Part shown: positions 18,123-26,420 of the stretch, piece after piece
How positions within the stretch are numbered: the first letter of the stretch is position 1
How the letters are laid out: each line of letters opens with the position of its first letter
Source of the DNA: Flavihumibacter sp. ZG627
GTDB taxonomy: Bacteria > Bacteroidota > Bacteroidia > Chitinophagales > Chitinophagaceae
Length of the DNA: 64,000 nt
Assembly: GCF_000814325.1 (NCBI RefSeq)
Contig: NZ_JPHF01000004.1
Location: forward strand, 420,908 to 484,907
Direction: 5' to 3'
Made by a program: the position numbers and the translations under genes
The notes under the pieces: model-generated
What the model was told of the DNA's origin: nothing
Database searches by the model: none
Seen by the model: only the letters and a program-made list of their open reading frames with translations

Positions 18123-18773
18123 ATGGTGGTCAATCTAAGCAAGCAATACTCCCTTTTGTGCGATTGGGTCAGTGAAATCAGGAATGTTGACATTCAGGGC
18201 GACCGTATGCGGTTTAGAAGAAACCTTGAGCGGATAGGTGAAGTTGCCGCCTATGAGATCAGTAAATTCATGGCCCATGAACTGGTTGATACACAAACCC
18301 CGTTGGGTATCTCCAATTGCAAACTTCTAAAAGAGCAACCTGTATTAGCCACCATTCTGCGCGCCGGATTACCGCTGCACCAGGGACTTCTCAACTATTT
18401 CGACAAAGCAGACAATGCTTTTATATCAGCATACCGGAAACATCATCCCGATGGGAGTTTTGAGATCAGTATGGAATATGTTTCCTGTCCCGACCTCGAA
18501 GATCGCATACTCATCATTGCTGATCCCATGCTCGCAACTGGTGCATCACTAGTTAAGACCATTCAGTTTCTGCGAGATGAAGGAAAGCCACGGGAGGTTC
18601 ATATTGTTGCTGCAATTGCCTGTACCGTGGGAATAGAATATGTTCATCGCCTGGAGCCAAATGTCCGCATCTGGTGCGGTGCCATTGATGATGAACTTAC
18701 TGCAAAAGGATATATTGTACCCGGCCTCGGCGATGCGGGAGACCTTGCTTATGGAGTAAAACAACAGCAATAG
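18123..18773 (+). CDS. upp: Uracil phosphoribosyltransferase
   Basis: This 216-residue enzyme makes UMP from uracil and PRPP in pyrimidine salvage. The PRPP-binding loop is ILIIADPMLATGASL (about 129-143), the classical D-P-M-x-A-T-G motif of Upp. ILRAGLPLHQGL near residue 80 and the C-terminal PGLGDAGDLAYG match uracil-binding segments of the family. It is a single-gene unit with a candidate promoter upstream, divergent from anmK and followed by the PorP/SprF gene. Confidence 0.93.
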   Translation: MVVNLSKQYSLLCDWVSEIRNVDIQGDRMRFRRNLERIGEVAAYEISKFMAHELVDTQTPLGISNCKLLKEQPVLATILRAGLPLHQGLLNYFDKADNAFISAYRKHHPDGSFEISMEYVSCPDLEDRILIIADPMLATGASLVKTIQFLRDEGKPREVHIVAAIACTVGIEYVHRLEPNVRIWCGAIDDELTAKGYIVPGLGDAGDLAYGVKQQQ

Positions 18774-18826
18774 GCACAATTTTAACCCCGCCCAGTATTA
18801 AAATTTGTATTTTACCGGACCTATAT

Positions 18827-19837
18827 ATGAGAACCCTGCCAATAATACTATTGCTTTTGGGATTTGGCCTTCCTGCCCTTTCACAGGATCCGCATTTCTC
18901 ACAATTCTTTGCTTCGCCCCTTACGCTTAACCCGGCTTACACGGGAAAGTTCAACGGTCAACTTCGTGTTGCCGGTAACTATCGTGACCAATGGCCTGCA
19001 ATAAGCAAAGCATTCGTCACATCCACCATATCATTAGACGCGCCGGTAATGTCAGGAAAATTACCTGATTTCGATACATGGGGTGTTGGAGGTATGGCTA
19101 TGAGTGACCGAACAGCAAATGGTATACTTAACAGTAACTATTTTGCCCTCTCTACAGCATATCATAAATCACTCGATGAAAACGGACTACACCAGTTGGG
19201 TGTTGGCTTCCAGGGTGTTTATACCAGCAAACGCCTGGATGGATCAGAATTGAATTTCGAGAATGAACTTGCCCTTGATGGCACCTGGACCAATCCCAGC
19301 GGCGAGGCTGTTGATGGCAGCAGAATCAGTGTAAGTTATCTTGATTTCAATGCCGGGGTATTATACAGCGGATCATCCAATGGGGATGATAATTTTTATA
19401 TCGGGGCTTCTGTTTACCACCTGAACCGGCCTAAGGAAAACTTCACCAATGGGAATTATACCCTGCAGCCAAGAGTTAGTGTACATGGTGGGGGTTACCT
19501 GCCGGTGGGGCAGGCAACCACGCTCCACTTATCGGGTTTGCATTCACGACAGGCAGGGGCTAATGAAACAGTGGTTGGTGGAGCCGTTGCATATAACCTT
19601 ATCGACGACTTCGAAAGACCCACACAATTTTATGCCGGTGCCTGGTATCGTTTTAGTGATTCATTCATTCCTTATGTTGGATTTGAATTTGCAGATATCA
19701 GGTTGGGGGTAACGTATGACGTAAATACATCAGCGCTCAAAACCGCATCCATGCGACGTGGTGGCATAGAAGTGAGCCTGATCTATATCAAAAAACCAAG
19801 TACTGGCGGCAAGGATATACCATGTCCAAAATTTTAA
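18827..19837 (+). CDS. PorP/SprF family type IX secretion membrane protein
   Basis: This 336-residue protein has a signal peptide (MRTLPIILLLLGFGLPALS), then QDPHFSQFFASPLTLNPAYTG, the hallmark N-terminus of the PorP/SprF family. The rest alternates in the manner of an outer-membrane beta-barrel, with LRVAGNYRDQWPAI and VGFQGVYTSKRLDG. Family members assist the type IX secretion system or anchor specific cell-surface adhesins such as SprB. SprF genes usually lie next to a large adhesin gene. No such gene is adjacent here, so this may be an orphan copy. It could act with porU, porV and gldJ elsewhere in the window. Confidence 0.9.
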   Translation: MRTLPIILLLLGFGLPALSQDPHFSQFFASPLTLNPAYTGKFNGQLRVAGNYRDQWPAISKAFVTSTISLDAPVMSGKLPDFDTWGVGGMAMSDRTANGILNSNYFALSTAYHKSLDENGLHQLGVGFQGVYTSKRLDGSELNFENELALDGTWTNPSGEAVDGSRISVSYLDFNAGVLYSGSSNGDDNFYIGASVYHLNRPKENFTNGNYTLQPRVSVHGGGYLPVGQATTLHLSGLHSRQAGANETVVGGAVAYNLIDDFERPTQFYAGAWYRFSDSFIPYVGFEFADIRLGVTYDVNTSALKTASMRRGGIEVSLIYIKKPSTGGKDIPCPKF

Positions 19838-19850
19838 AGCTCAGCAGATT

Positions 19851-20453
19851 TTATTTTTTCCCTGAAACAGCTTTACTGCCAGCAAGATAGAACCGGTAAG
19901 GCAGTTCAGCATCTTCCGCGGCATAGTCAACCCCGATTCTTGGTCCCGCTATAATTTCAGCAGGACGATAGCCATCATCATAGATGGCAATGGATTCTTG
20001 TAAAACTGTGCCTGTATGAGAAGTGCTGATACCAAGAGCTTTAGAGAGCTTACCTGGTCCGCGCCCAAATGTATGTAGCGGGCCTCCCCCGGGTGCCCGT
20101 AATCGCTCCTGCATGATATCCACTCCCTCCAAAGGTTCAATCGCCCTGATCAACACGGCATGGGGAATATTGATGGTATTGGTAACCACATTAAATAAGT
20201 GATGGATACCATAACAGAGATACACATAGGCTGTTCCGCCTTCCCTGAACATGATATCTGTTCGGGCTGTTCTCCTGCCGCTATATGCATGTGATGCCTT
20301 ATCCACGATACCATTGTATGCTTCCGTTTCAACAATGCGTCCGCTTGTACGCTGGCCGTCGAAAGATGTTAGAAGTATTTTTCCTACCAATTCACGCGCA
20401 ATCTGCACCACATCGCTGCGCTCAAAAAAAGAGAGCGGTAATTTTGTCATCAT
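19851..20453 (-). CDS. DNA-3-methyladenine glycosylase (AAG/MPG family)
   Basis: This 200-residue base-excision repair enzyme removes alkylated purines such as 3-methyladenine from DNA. Recognisable features are the ELVGKIL strand, RIVETEAYNG with the catalytic Glu, KASHAYSGRRTARTDIMF, AYVYLCYGIHHLFNVV and VLIRAIEPLEG. GPGKLSKALGI matches the DNA-binding segment. The length is normal for the bacterial MPG family. The start could be ATG 20453 or the adjacent ATG 20450. The gene is divergent from the EI24 gene and convergent with the PorP/SprF gene, with 13 bases between stops. Confidence 0.92.
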   Translation of the reverse strand: MMTKLPLSFFERSDVVQIARELVGKILLTSFDGQRTSGRIVETEAYNGIVDKASHAYSGRRTARTDIMFREGGTAYVYLCYGIHHLFNVVTNTINIPHAVLIRAIEPLEGVDIMQERLRAPGGGPLHTFGRGPGKLSKALGISTSHTGTVLQESIAIYDDGYRPAEIIAGPRIGVDYAAEDAELPYRFYLAGSKAVSGKK

Positions 20454-20508
20454 TTATGCGTTGGTCTAGGGTCAAAGTAATAAATTTAGGCGCACAAACT
20501 AATACCGG

Positions 20509-21267
20509 TTGCTTAAAGAGATCATCATCGCCATTGAATCTTACTTCAAGGCCCACCAGTTTATACGCCAGCATAATCTCTGGAAATGGATAATCATTCC
20601 AGGCATCCTTTATATGATACTGTTCATTGCTGGAATGTATTTTTTCCTGAGCTCAAGCAATTCTGCAGTAAACTACCTTAGTAATCTTATCGGGATTGAC
20701 ACCTGGCTGCAGGAACAAAAAAACCCCTTTCTCAATTTTCTTTTTGTAATGGGAAATATCATGGTTCGTTTACTCCTGATATTCTTCTATTTTTCTTTCT
20801 TCAAGTTTGCCTTCCTGATAATCGGATCGCCGCTTTTCGCCTACCTGAGTGAGAAGACAGAATCGATCCTGGAAGGCCGTGATTTCCCTTTCAGCCTTCC
20901 TCAACTGATGAAAGATATTATCCGCGGAATCCGGCTGGCCCTTCGAAACCTGCTCTGGCAAACTGTTTACACCATTTCTATTCTGATACTTTCTTTTATA
21001 CCAGTTTTGGGATGGGTCAGCCCGATGCTATCCTTATTCACCGAATGCTATTATTATGGTTTTTCGATGATGGATTATAGTTGTGAAAGAAGAAAAATGT
21101 CGCCGCAGGAAAGTGTCCGCTTCATTAGTGACCATAAGGGATTGGCAATAGGAAATGGACTTATGTTCTACCTTATGCATGCAGTACCAATATTAGGATG
21201 GATACTTGCTCCCACCTATGCCGTAGTGGCCGCCACCCTAAGCCTCCGTCAACTAGAAAATAAATGA
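20509..21267 (+). CDS. EI24 domain (CysZ-like) membrane protein
   Basis: This 252-residue integral membrane protein has about five hydrophobic segments (WIIIPGILYMILFIAGMYF; MVRLLLIFFYFSFFKFAFLIIG; LLWQTVYTISILILSFIPVLG; LMFYLMHAVPILGWILAPTYAV). The segment FAFLIIGSPLFAYLSEKTE and the PVLGWVSPMLSLFTECYYYGFSMMDY stretch fit the EI24/CysZ family, sulfate or etoposide-induced 2.4-type proteins. Substrate here is unknown. The start is a TTG at 20509: a stop codon lies immediately upstream in frame and the first in-frame ATG would delete the first helix. It overlaps the downstream methylase by ATGA, so the two are translationally coupled. Confidence 0.8.
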   Translation: MLKEIIIAIESYFKAHQFIRQHNLWKWIIIPGILYMILFIAGMYFFLSSSNSAVNYLSNLIGIDTWLQEQKNPFLNFLFVMGNIMVRLLLIFFYFSFFKFAFLIIGSPLFAYLSEKTESILEGRDFPFSLPQLMKDIIRGIRLALRNLLWQTVYTISILILSFIPVLGWVSPMLSLFTECYYYGFSMMDYSCERRKMSPQESVRFISDHKGLAIGNGLMFYLMHAVPILGWILAPTYAVVAATLSLRQLENK

Positions 21268-21980
21268 TCATGGCAAGCAGTGCCCTTGGATCGGTTTATA
21301 TGATCCCCTCCTTTCTTGATGAAAATAATCTCCAGACGATCCCTCCCTATGTGCTTGACGCAGTGAAACAATGCCAGGTATTTTTCGTGGAGAATGAACG
21401 CAGCGCGAGGCGCTATCTCAAAATGTTATGGCGTGATATGGTTATTGACCAGTATGAATGGTTTACCATACATAAGGCAGAAGAAGAGGTCAGAAGCCAG
21501 TTCAGGCAACAGTTGCAGCGTGGGAAGACGATAGGGATCATCAGTGAGGCAGGATGCCCCGGCATTGCTGATCCGGGACAGATACTGGTAGCCACCGCGC
21601 AGGAAATGGGCGCAATTATTAAGCCTCTTGTAGGGCCAAGTTCTATCCTGCTTGCCCTGATGGCCAGTGGAATGAACGGACAACAGTTCAAATTCAATGG
21701 TTATCTCCCCATTGATAGCGCTGCCCGCAATAAAATATTGAAAGAACTGGAGGCTGAGTCGGCACGCATTAACTGTACACAAATTTTTATTGAAACACCT
21801 TATCGTAATAACCAGTTGCTTGAAGCAATATTAAAGGAGTGCAGGCCCCACTCACGACTATGCATAGCTGTAGATATCACCGGCGCAGAAGAATGGATCA
21901 TTACAAGGAGCATACATGATTGGCAAAAAAATAAGCCGGACATCCATAAACGTCCGGCCATATTCCTTTTGCAGGGATGA
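21264..21980 (+). CDS. RsmI-like tetrapyrrole-methylase-family SAM methyltransferase
   Basis: This 238-residue protein contains GSVYMIPSFLDE near the start, a conserved VENERSARRYL and ISEAGCPGIADPG (about 92-104). LVGPSSILLALMASGMNGQQFKFNGYLP follows, the typical set for RsmI-type SAM-dependent methyltransferases. RsmI 2'-O-methylates C1402 of 16S rRNA. Bacteroidota carry a shorter relative, of which this appears to be one, so the exact target is uncertain. The start overlaps the EI24 stop (ATGA). Near the 3' end a 7-bp inverted repeat (21935-21941 with 21952-21958) could form a hairpin, but no T run follows. Confidence 0.85.
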   Translation: MIMASSALGSVYMIPSFLDENNLQTIPPYVLDAVKQCQVFFVENERSARRYLKMLWRDMVIDQYEWFTIHKAEEEVRSQFRQQLQRGKTIGIISEAGCPGIADPGQILVATAQEMGAIIKPLVGPSSILLALMASGMNGQQFKFNGYLPIDSAARNKILKELEAESARINCTQIFIETPYRNNQLLEAILKECRPHSRLCIAVDITGAEEWIITRSIHDWQKNKPDIHKRPAIFLLQG

Positions 21981-22001
21981 TACCCATTATTTTTATTGCT
22001 T

Positions 22002-22403
22002 TCACTGCCTTGGCGATATCTGCTTATCACCCGGATCACCTTTCATAGAGAGAATACTGTCCACAACATATTTAGTATTACCACGCCAGGGTAGTGCGCC
22101 AAGATATTCTTTGTAATGCAGTTCAAATTCTTTCCCGCTATTGGTCATCAATTCTTCTGCAATTCTCTTATCGCCAACAGAGAATTCAAATTCATAGGAT
22201 TGTATGCTTCCAGCCATACCTCCCTTAAATCCGCTCTGGATGAGCTTTCCTTCATAAGTCTTGAAAATATATCCTTTGCGTACCACGTAGTTAAGTTCTC
22301 CTGATTTTACGCCTTCTCCGAAAACCCAGAAATAACGCCAGTAAAAAATGCCCCCACCGATCAATAAAATTGCTACGATGATGATAGTCAGAAATCTTCC
22401 CAT
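22002..22403 (-). CDS. Hypothetical membrane-anchored protein
   Basis: This 133-residue protein begins with one hydrophobic anchor (FLTIIIVAILLIGGGIFYW). A conserved-looking soluble part follows, with FGEGVKSGELNYVV, KGYIFKTYEGKLIQSG and LPWRGNTKYVVDSI. This pattern is common in Bacteroidota proteins that databases sometimes mislabel as 6-phosphogluconate dehydrogenase; no such domain is visible. The soluble domain is probably periplasmic and beta-rich. Function unknown. It lies 28 bases downstream of an M28 peptidase gene in the same direction and may share its transcript. Confidence 0.65.
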   Translation of the reverse strand: MGRFLTIIIVAILLIGGGIFYWRYFWVFGEGVKSGELNYVVRKGYIFKTYEGKLIQSGFKGGMAGSIQSYEFEFSVGDKRIAEELMTNSGKEFELHYKEYLGALPWRGNTKYVVDSILSMKGDPGDKQISPRQ

Positions 22404-22431
22404 AGTTAGTTTGTTTCAGATATGAAAATAA

Positions 22432-23880
22432 TCATAATCCGTATTTGTCGATCATATAAATAAGAAGGGCCATATTCAGAGAACCCAGATCAAGTTCACG
22501 CTTATTAACATTCTCGAAAACATCATTACGCGCATGATGGAGATCGAAATATCTTGAGCCATCAGGACTGAGTCCAGCAACCGGCGTTCCCAGCGATCGG
22601 TTTAGCGGGCCGATATCAGCTCCACCGCCACCATTCCTGAATTCATATACGCCATACGGAACAAACAATGGTAGCCATTGGCGAATTGCCGCGAGCCTTT
22701 TCCAGTCGAGTGTAAAGCCAAAGCTACGTGGTGTAAATCCACCTGCATCACTTTCAAGTGCAAATACATGGTCTTCATTCTTTGCCTTTGCTTCTGCCGC
22801 ATACTTATTTCCACCTCTTAAACCATTCTCTTCATTGGCAAAAAGCACTACCCTGATGGTATGACGAGGCTTGTAGCCCATAGCCTTCAAAGCGCGCAAT
22901 ACCTCAATTGAATGAACACATCCCGTGCCATCATCATGCGCACCTTCAGCGGGATCCCAACTGTCGAGGTGCCCACCAACAGTAATATATTTTTCAGGGA
23001 ATACTGAGCCTGTAAGCTCACCTATCACATTATGCGCTTTGGTATCGGGCAACATCCTGGCATCGCTTCGATAATAAATACTCACAGGTTTACCCGATGC
23101 GAGCAGACCAATTAGTTTATCACCGTCTTTCAATCCAACAGCGGCTGCCGGAATTTTTGGGTAGGCAGAATCGTATGATGTTGTTCCGGTATGCGGATGA
23201 TTATCATTTGCGCTGGCTGTTACCGACCTGATCATTATTGCAGCCGCTCCATATTTTGCAGCTTCGCTCGGACCGTTCCTGCGATAGGAACCAGACTCGC
23301 CGTACGATTGTCCCACCGCGAGATTCTTTGGATCGAAAACATTATTGAAAACAACCATCTTTCCCTTTACTTCATCTTTTCTTTTCTCAAGTTCATCGAA
23401 ATCGTTGATCAGTATAGCCGGAAGTGTAATTCCTTTTGCCATGGTACCCACTGAATTGCCCAATGCCAGCACGTCCAGTTTCACCTTCTGCTGCTTACCT
23501 TTTTCATCTGCGTAGGTATACCAGGCTTCTTCCGCTTTGCCACGCTCCCAGTGAGGCACCATGCATTCCTGTAACCATACCTTATCAGCACCCGCAGCCT
23601 TCAGGGCCTTCTCGCCCCAGGCTTCCGCCTTATACATACCGGGGGAGCCGGCAAGCCTTGCACCAACATTTTTGCACAAGTCGCGAAGACTTTCATAGGC
23701 AGCAGCAGAACTAAGAACATCATCTGCCATTTTACGAAAGAATACCGAATCAGCTTCTCTTGATGCGGCATCAAAAGAAGGCTCTGCATTGCCCGACGAC
23801 GCCGATTGCGCCCGGGCAGCTCCTGAAAATACTCCGGCCTGCAGAATGAATGTCAAAACGAACCAAACAATTCCTTTCAT
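22432..23880 (-). CDS. Secreted M28 family metallopeptidase (carboxypeptidase Q-like)
   Basis: This 482-residue exopeptidase has a signal peptide (MKGIVWFVLTFILQAGVFS, cleavage near AARAQ). A PA-type insert domain is visible around residues 140-260 (GKMVVFNNVF and AAKYGAAAIMIRS). The zinc-peptidase core has GGHLDSWDPAEGAHDDGTGC (H and D metal ligands), FANEENGLRGG (catalytic Glu and ligand Glu) and ESDAGGF. The late LHHARNDVFENV supplies another His ligand. This is the plasma glutamate carboxypeptidase/carboxypeptidase Q subfamily of M28, acting in the periplasm or outside. The downstream membrane-anchored gene may be cotranscribed. Confidence 0.9.
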   Translation of the reverse strand: MKGIVWFVLTFILQAGVFSGAARAQSASSGNAEPSFDAASREADSVFFRKMADDVLSSAAAYESLRDLCKNVGARLAGSPGMYKAEAWGEKALKAAGADKVWLQECMVPHWERGKAEEAWYTYADEKGKQQKVKLDVLALGNSVGTMAKGITLPAILINDFDELEKRKDEVKGKMVVFNNVFDPKNLAVGQSYGESGSYRRNGPSEAAKYGAAAIMIRSVTASANDNHPHTGTTSYDSAYPKIPAAAVGLKDGDKLIGLLASGKPVSIYYRSDARMLPDTKAHNVIGELTGSVFPEKYITVGGHLDSWDPAEGAHDDGTGCVHSIEVLRALKAMGYKPRHTIRVVLFANEENGLRGGNKYAAEAKAKNEDHVFALESDAGGFTPRSFGFTLDWKRLAAIRQWLPLFVPYGVYEFRNGGGGADIGPLNRSLGTPVAGLSPDGSRYFDLHHARNDVFENVNKRELDLGSLNMALLIYMIDKYGL

Positions 23881-23946
23881 GTTGATGTTTTTTTAAAATT
23901 AGGCAAACATTTTAATCCTGTACCTTCATAAACAATTTTTTGAATT

Positions 23947-25065
23947 ATGCGCATCGGAATCGTATGTTATCCCACCTTCGGAGGCAGTGGCGTACTTGCA
24001 ACAGAATTGGGCAAAGCGCTCGCAGAAAAAGATCACCAGGTCCACTTCATTACTTATCAGCAACCAGTACGGCTAAACGAATTCAATGCAAATATTTTCT
24101 ATCATGAAGTGAGGGTTCCTACCTATCCGCTTTTTGATTATCCGCCGTATGAAACAGCATTAGCCAGCACCATGGTAGATGTTATCATAAACAATCACCT
24201 CGACCTTTTGCATGTGCACTATGCCATCCCACACGCATCGGCTGCTTTTATGGCCAAACAGATCCTTCTCAAAACAGGAAAATCGATCCCCGTTATCACA
24301 ACCCTGCATGGTACAGATATAACATTAGTAGGAAGAGATAAGACCTATGCTCCCGTGGTAACTTTTTCCATCAATGAAAGCGATGCCATCACCGCCGTGT
24401 CAGATAACCTGAGGGAAGAAACCTTTAAGTGGTTTCGTATAGAAAAAGATATTGAGGTGATCCACAACTTTGTTGATGTGTCGCGGTTTCGTAAAAAGGG
24501 AATTGACGCATTTCGGAAAGTAATTGCCCCAAATGGTGAGCGCATCCTGATGCATGCTTCCAATTTCCGTAAAATAAAGAGAATAGAGGATGTTGTCCGC
24601 ATATTTGCCAATGTAGTTAAAGAGGTACCAAGTAAGCTTCTGTTTGTTGGAGATGGACCCGAACGCGGAGCTGCAGAAAGCTTAAGCCGCGACCTTGGCA
24701 TTTGTGATGAGATCCGTTTTGTGGGAAAACAGGAGCAGATAGAAGAGATCCTCGCCATCGCTGATCTTTTCCTGCTCACTTCTGAATATGAGAGCTTTGG
24801 TCTTGCTGCGCTGGAAGCTATGGCAGCCGGGGTGCCGGTTATCAGTTCCAATGCGGGTGGCCTTCCCGAAATTAATATCCATGGTGAAACCGGCTTCCTC
24901 AGTGACGTGGGCGATGTGGCAGCAATGAGTAAACATGCCATTGAACTCTTAAGTGACGATGTGATGCTGGAACGTTTTAAAACAAATGCAATGGCGCAGA
25001 GCGACCGCTTTGACATTCATCATATTGTTCCCATTTACGAAAAACTATATAATCGCTTCCTCTGA
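23947..25065 (+). CDS. bshA: N-acetyl-alpha-D-glucosaminyl L-malate synthase (bacillithiol synthesis)
   Basis: This 372-residue GT4-family glycosyltransferase joins UDP-GlcNAc and L-malate in the first step of bacillithiol synthesis. The N-terminus MRIGIVCYPTFGGSGVLATEL is diagnostic for BshA. Other motifs are HVHYAIPHASAA, LHGTDITLVG, HNFVDVSRF and the nucleotide-sugar EX7E region with SEYESFGLAALEAMAAGVPV. The protein is cytoplasmic. The partner genes bshB and bshC are not in this window. An M16 peptidase gene starts 28 bases downstream in the same direction. Confidence 0.94.
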   Translation: MRIGIVCYPTFGGSGVLATELGKALAEKDHQVHFITYQQPVRLNEFNANIFYHEVRVPTYPLFDYPPYETALASTMVDVIINNHLDLLHVHYAIPHASAAFMAKQILLKTGKSIPVITTLHGTDITLVGRDKTYAPVVTFSINESDAITAVSDNLREETFKWFRIEKDIEVIHNFVDVSRFRKKGIDAFRKVIAPNGERILMHASNFRKIKRIEDVVRIFANVVKEVPSKLLFVGDGPERGAAESLSRDLGICDEIRFVGKQEQIEEILAIADLFLLTSEYESFGLAALEAMAAGVPVISSNAGGLPEINIHGETGFLSDVGDVAAMSKHAIELLSDDVMLERFKTNAMAQSDRFDIHHIVPIYEKLYNRFL

Positions 25066-25093
25066 AAGAATAGTAACACTGCCCTTTAGTTCG

Positions 25094-26404
25094 ATGGGGT
25101 TGATCATGACCTTCATGTTGTGTTTCAATTCTATTCCTGATTCATATGCACAAACATTGCAGCCTTTAGCTATTGAATATTTCAAATTAGACAATGGACT
25201 CAAGGTGGTGCTGGTGAAAACAGATAGTGCTTCCCATATTACGGTGAACCTCTCTTACAATATTGGCTTTCGCCTCGAACAGCGCGGGGAAGCAGGATTT
25301 GCTCATCTTGCCGAACATGTTTGGATGGCATCCCATAAAAACGGAAAAGGATTTGTCAATGCATCCACACGCTTTGACCATACCAGTTTTTATTCAGTGC
25401 TTCCAACGTATAAGCTGAAAAAATATTTAAAGCAGGAAGCCCTGCGTATGCATCATACCAGTATTCGCCAAAACATATTAACCTCCCAAAAGCATGCCCT
25501 TGAGGCAGAACATAAACGCACTGTCACTAACCATCCTTATGGTGGATTCCCCTGGCTTCAAATGCCCGGTATTGCTTTTGAGAACTGGCAAAATGCACAC
25601 GATTATTTCGGAGACCCGCAGCTAATTTCAAACGCTTCTGTGGAGGAAATACAAAGTTTTCTTAAGCGTTATTATATCCCTAACAATGCAGTGCTGGTTA
25701 TAATGGGAAATTTTAATGCTGCCGGTACAAAATCATTGATCCGGAAATGCTTTGGTTTGATCCCTCGAAAGCCTCTTCCACAGAAACCCGATATTTCGGA
25801 ACCTGTGCAGGTAAAAGAAAAAACATCAGACATAACGGATGGGCTTATACGCCGTCCTGCTATCTCCGTTGCCTATAAAATTCCTGACAGGTCTTCACCT
25901 TCATATTTTGCAATGGGACTAATTGACCAGATGCTTGTTAAAGGAAAGGATAGCAGGTTATACCAATTGCTGGTTGAACAAAAAAAATATACCGATAGAG
26001 TAAACGGGGGGATCAATTATCTCGGCAATATGTTTACACACAACGGACCCATGCTATGGATGACCGATATGGTATATGATTCATCTGTACAAAAAGATTC
26101 TCTTATAGCAACAATTGAAGAGGCCATCCGAAGCATTGAACGGGAATTAACTGATCCGATATTACAGCAGGCAAAATCGGGGTTGATAAAATCCCTTATA
26201 AATATGAGAAAAGAAAAAAACGGACTGGCAGTTTCCGAGATGCTTGCCTGTTTCGCATTGTTCGATGATGACCCTGCACGTTACAACTCAATTGAACCCT
26301 CCTTCAATAAAGTTGATCATTCCATGATAATGCAGACAGTGGCAAATTGGATGAAAACTTCCAACAGAACGGTATTGGTGCTTACACCCAAAAATCCTGA
26401 TTAG
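25094..26404 (+). CDS. Secreted M16 family zinc peptidase (orphan copy)
   Basis: This 436-residue pitrilysin-type peptidase has a signal peptide ending near SYAQ (residue 20). The inverted zinc motif HLAEH is at 71-75. The second-ligand region QKHALEAEHKR (E139) aligns with the usual ERGVVxxE segment. The second M16 half covers about 215-430, with ISVAYKIPDRSSPSYF and KGKDSRLYQLLVEQKKYTD. The start at 25094 is chosen for the signal peptide; the frame continues upstream into bshA. It resembles the zinc-bearing member of the M16 pair at 46.9-49.7 kb but has no inactive partner next to it. It probably degrades peptides in the periplasm. Confidence 0.85.
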   Translation: MGLIMTFMLCFNSIPDSYAQTLQPLAIEYFKLDNGLKVVLVKTDSASHITVNLSYNIGFRLEQRGEAGFAHLAEHVWMASHKNGKGFVNASTRFDHTSFYSVLPTYKLKKYLKQEALRMHHTSIRQNILTSQKHALEAEHKRTVTNHPYGGFPWLQMPGIAFENWQNAHDYFGDPQLISNASVEEIQSFLKRYYIPNNAVLVIMGNFNAAGTKSLIRKCFGLIPRKPLPQKPDISEPVQVKEKTSDITDGLIRRPAISVAYKIPDRSSPSYFAMGLIDQMLVKGKDSRLYQLLVEQKKYTDRVNGGINYLGNMFTHNGPMLWMTDMVYDSSVQKDSLIATIEEAIRSIERELTDPILQQAKSGLIKSLINMRKEKNGLAVSEMLACFALFDDDPARYNSIEPSFNKVDHSMIMQTVANWMKTSNRTVLVLTPKNPD

Positions 26405-26420
26405 GGATAACCGATTACTA

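Noticed and set aside
18778..18805. aattttaa/ttaaaatt inverted repeat after upp as a terminator
   Set aside because: The stem is entirely A/T with a 12-base loop and no T run, so it is too weak to call.
21935..21958. 7-bp inverted repeat near the end of the RsmI-like gene as a terminator
   Set aside because: It lies inside the coding region, has a 10-base loop and is not followed by a T run.
24345..25016. 223-codon minus-strand frame opposite bshA
   Set aside because: bshA is clearly the real gene; the antisense frame is a codon-pattern shadow.
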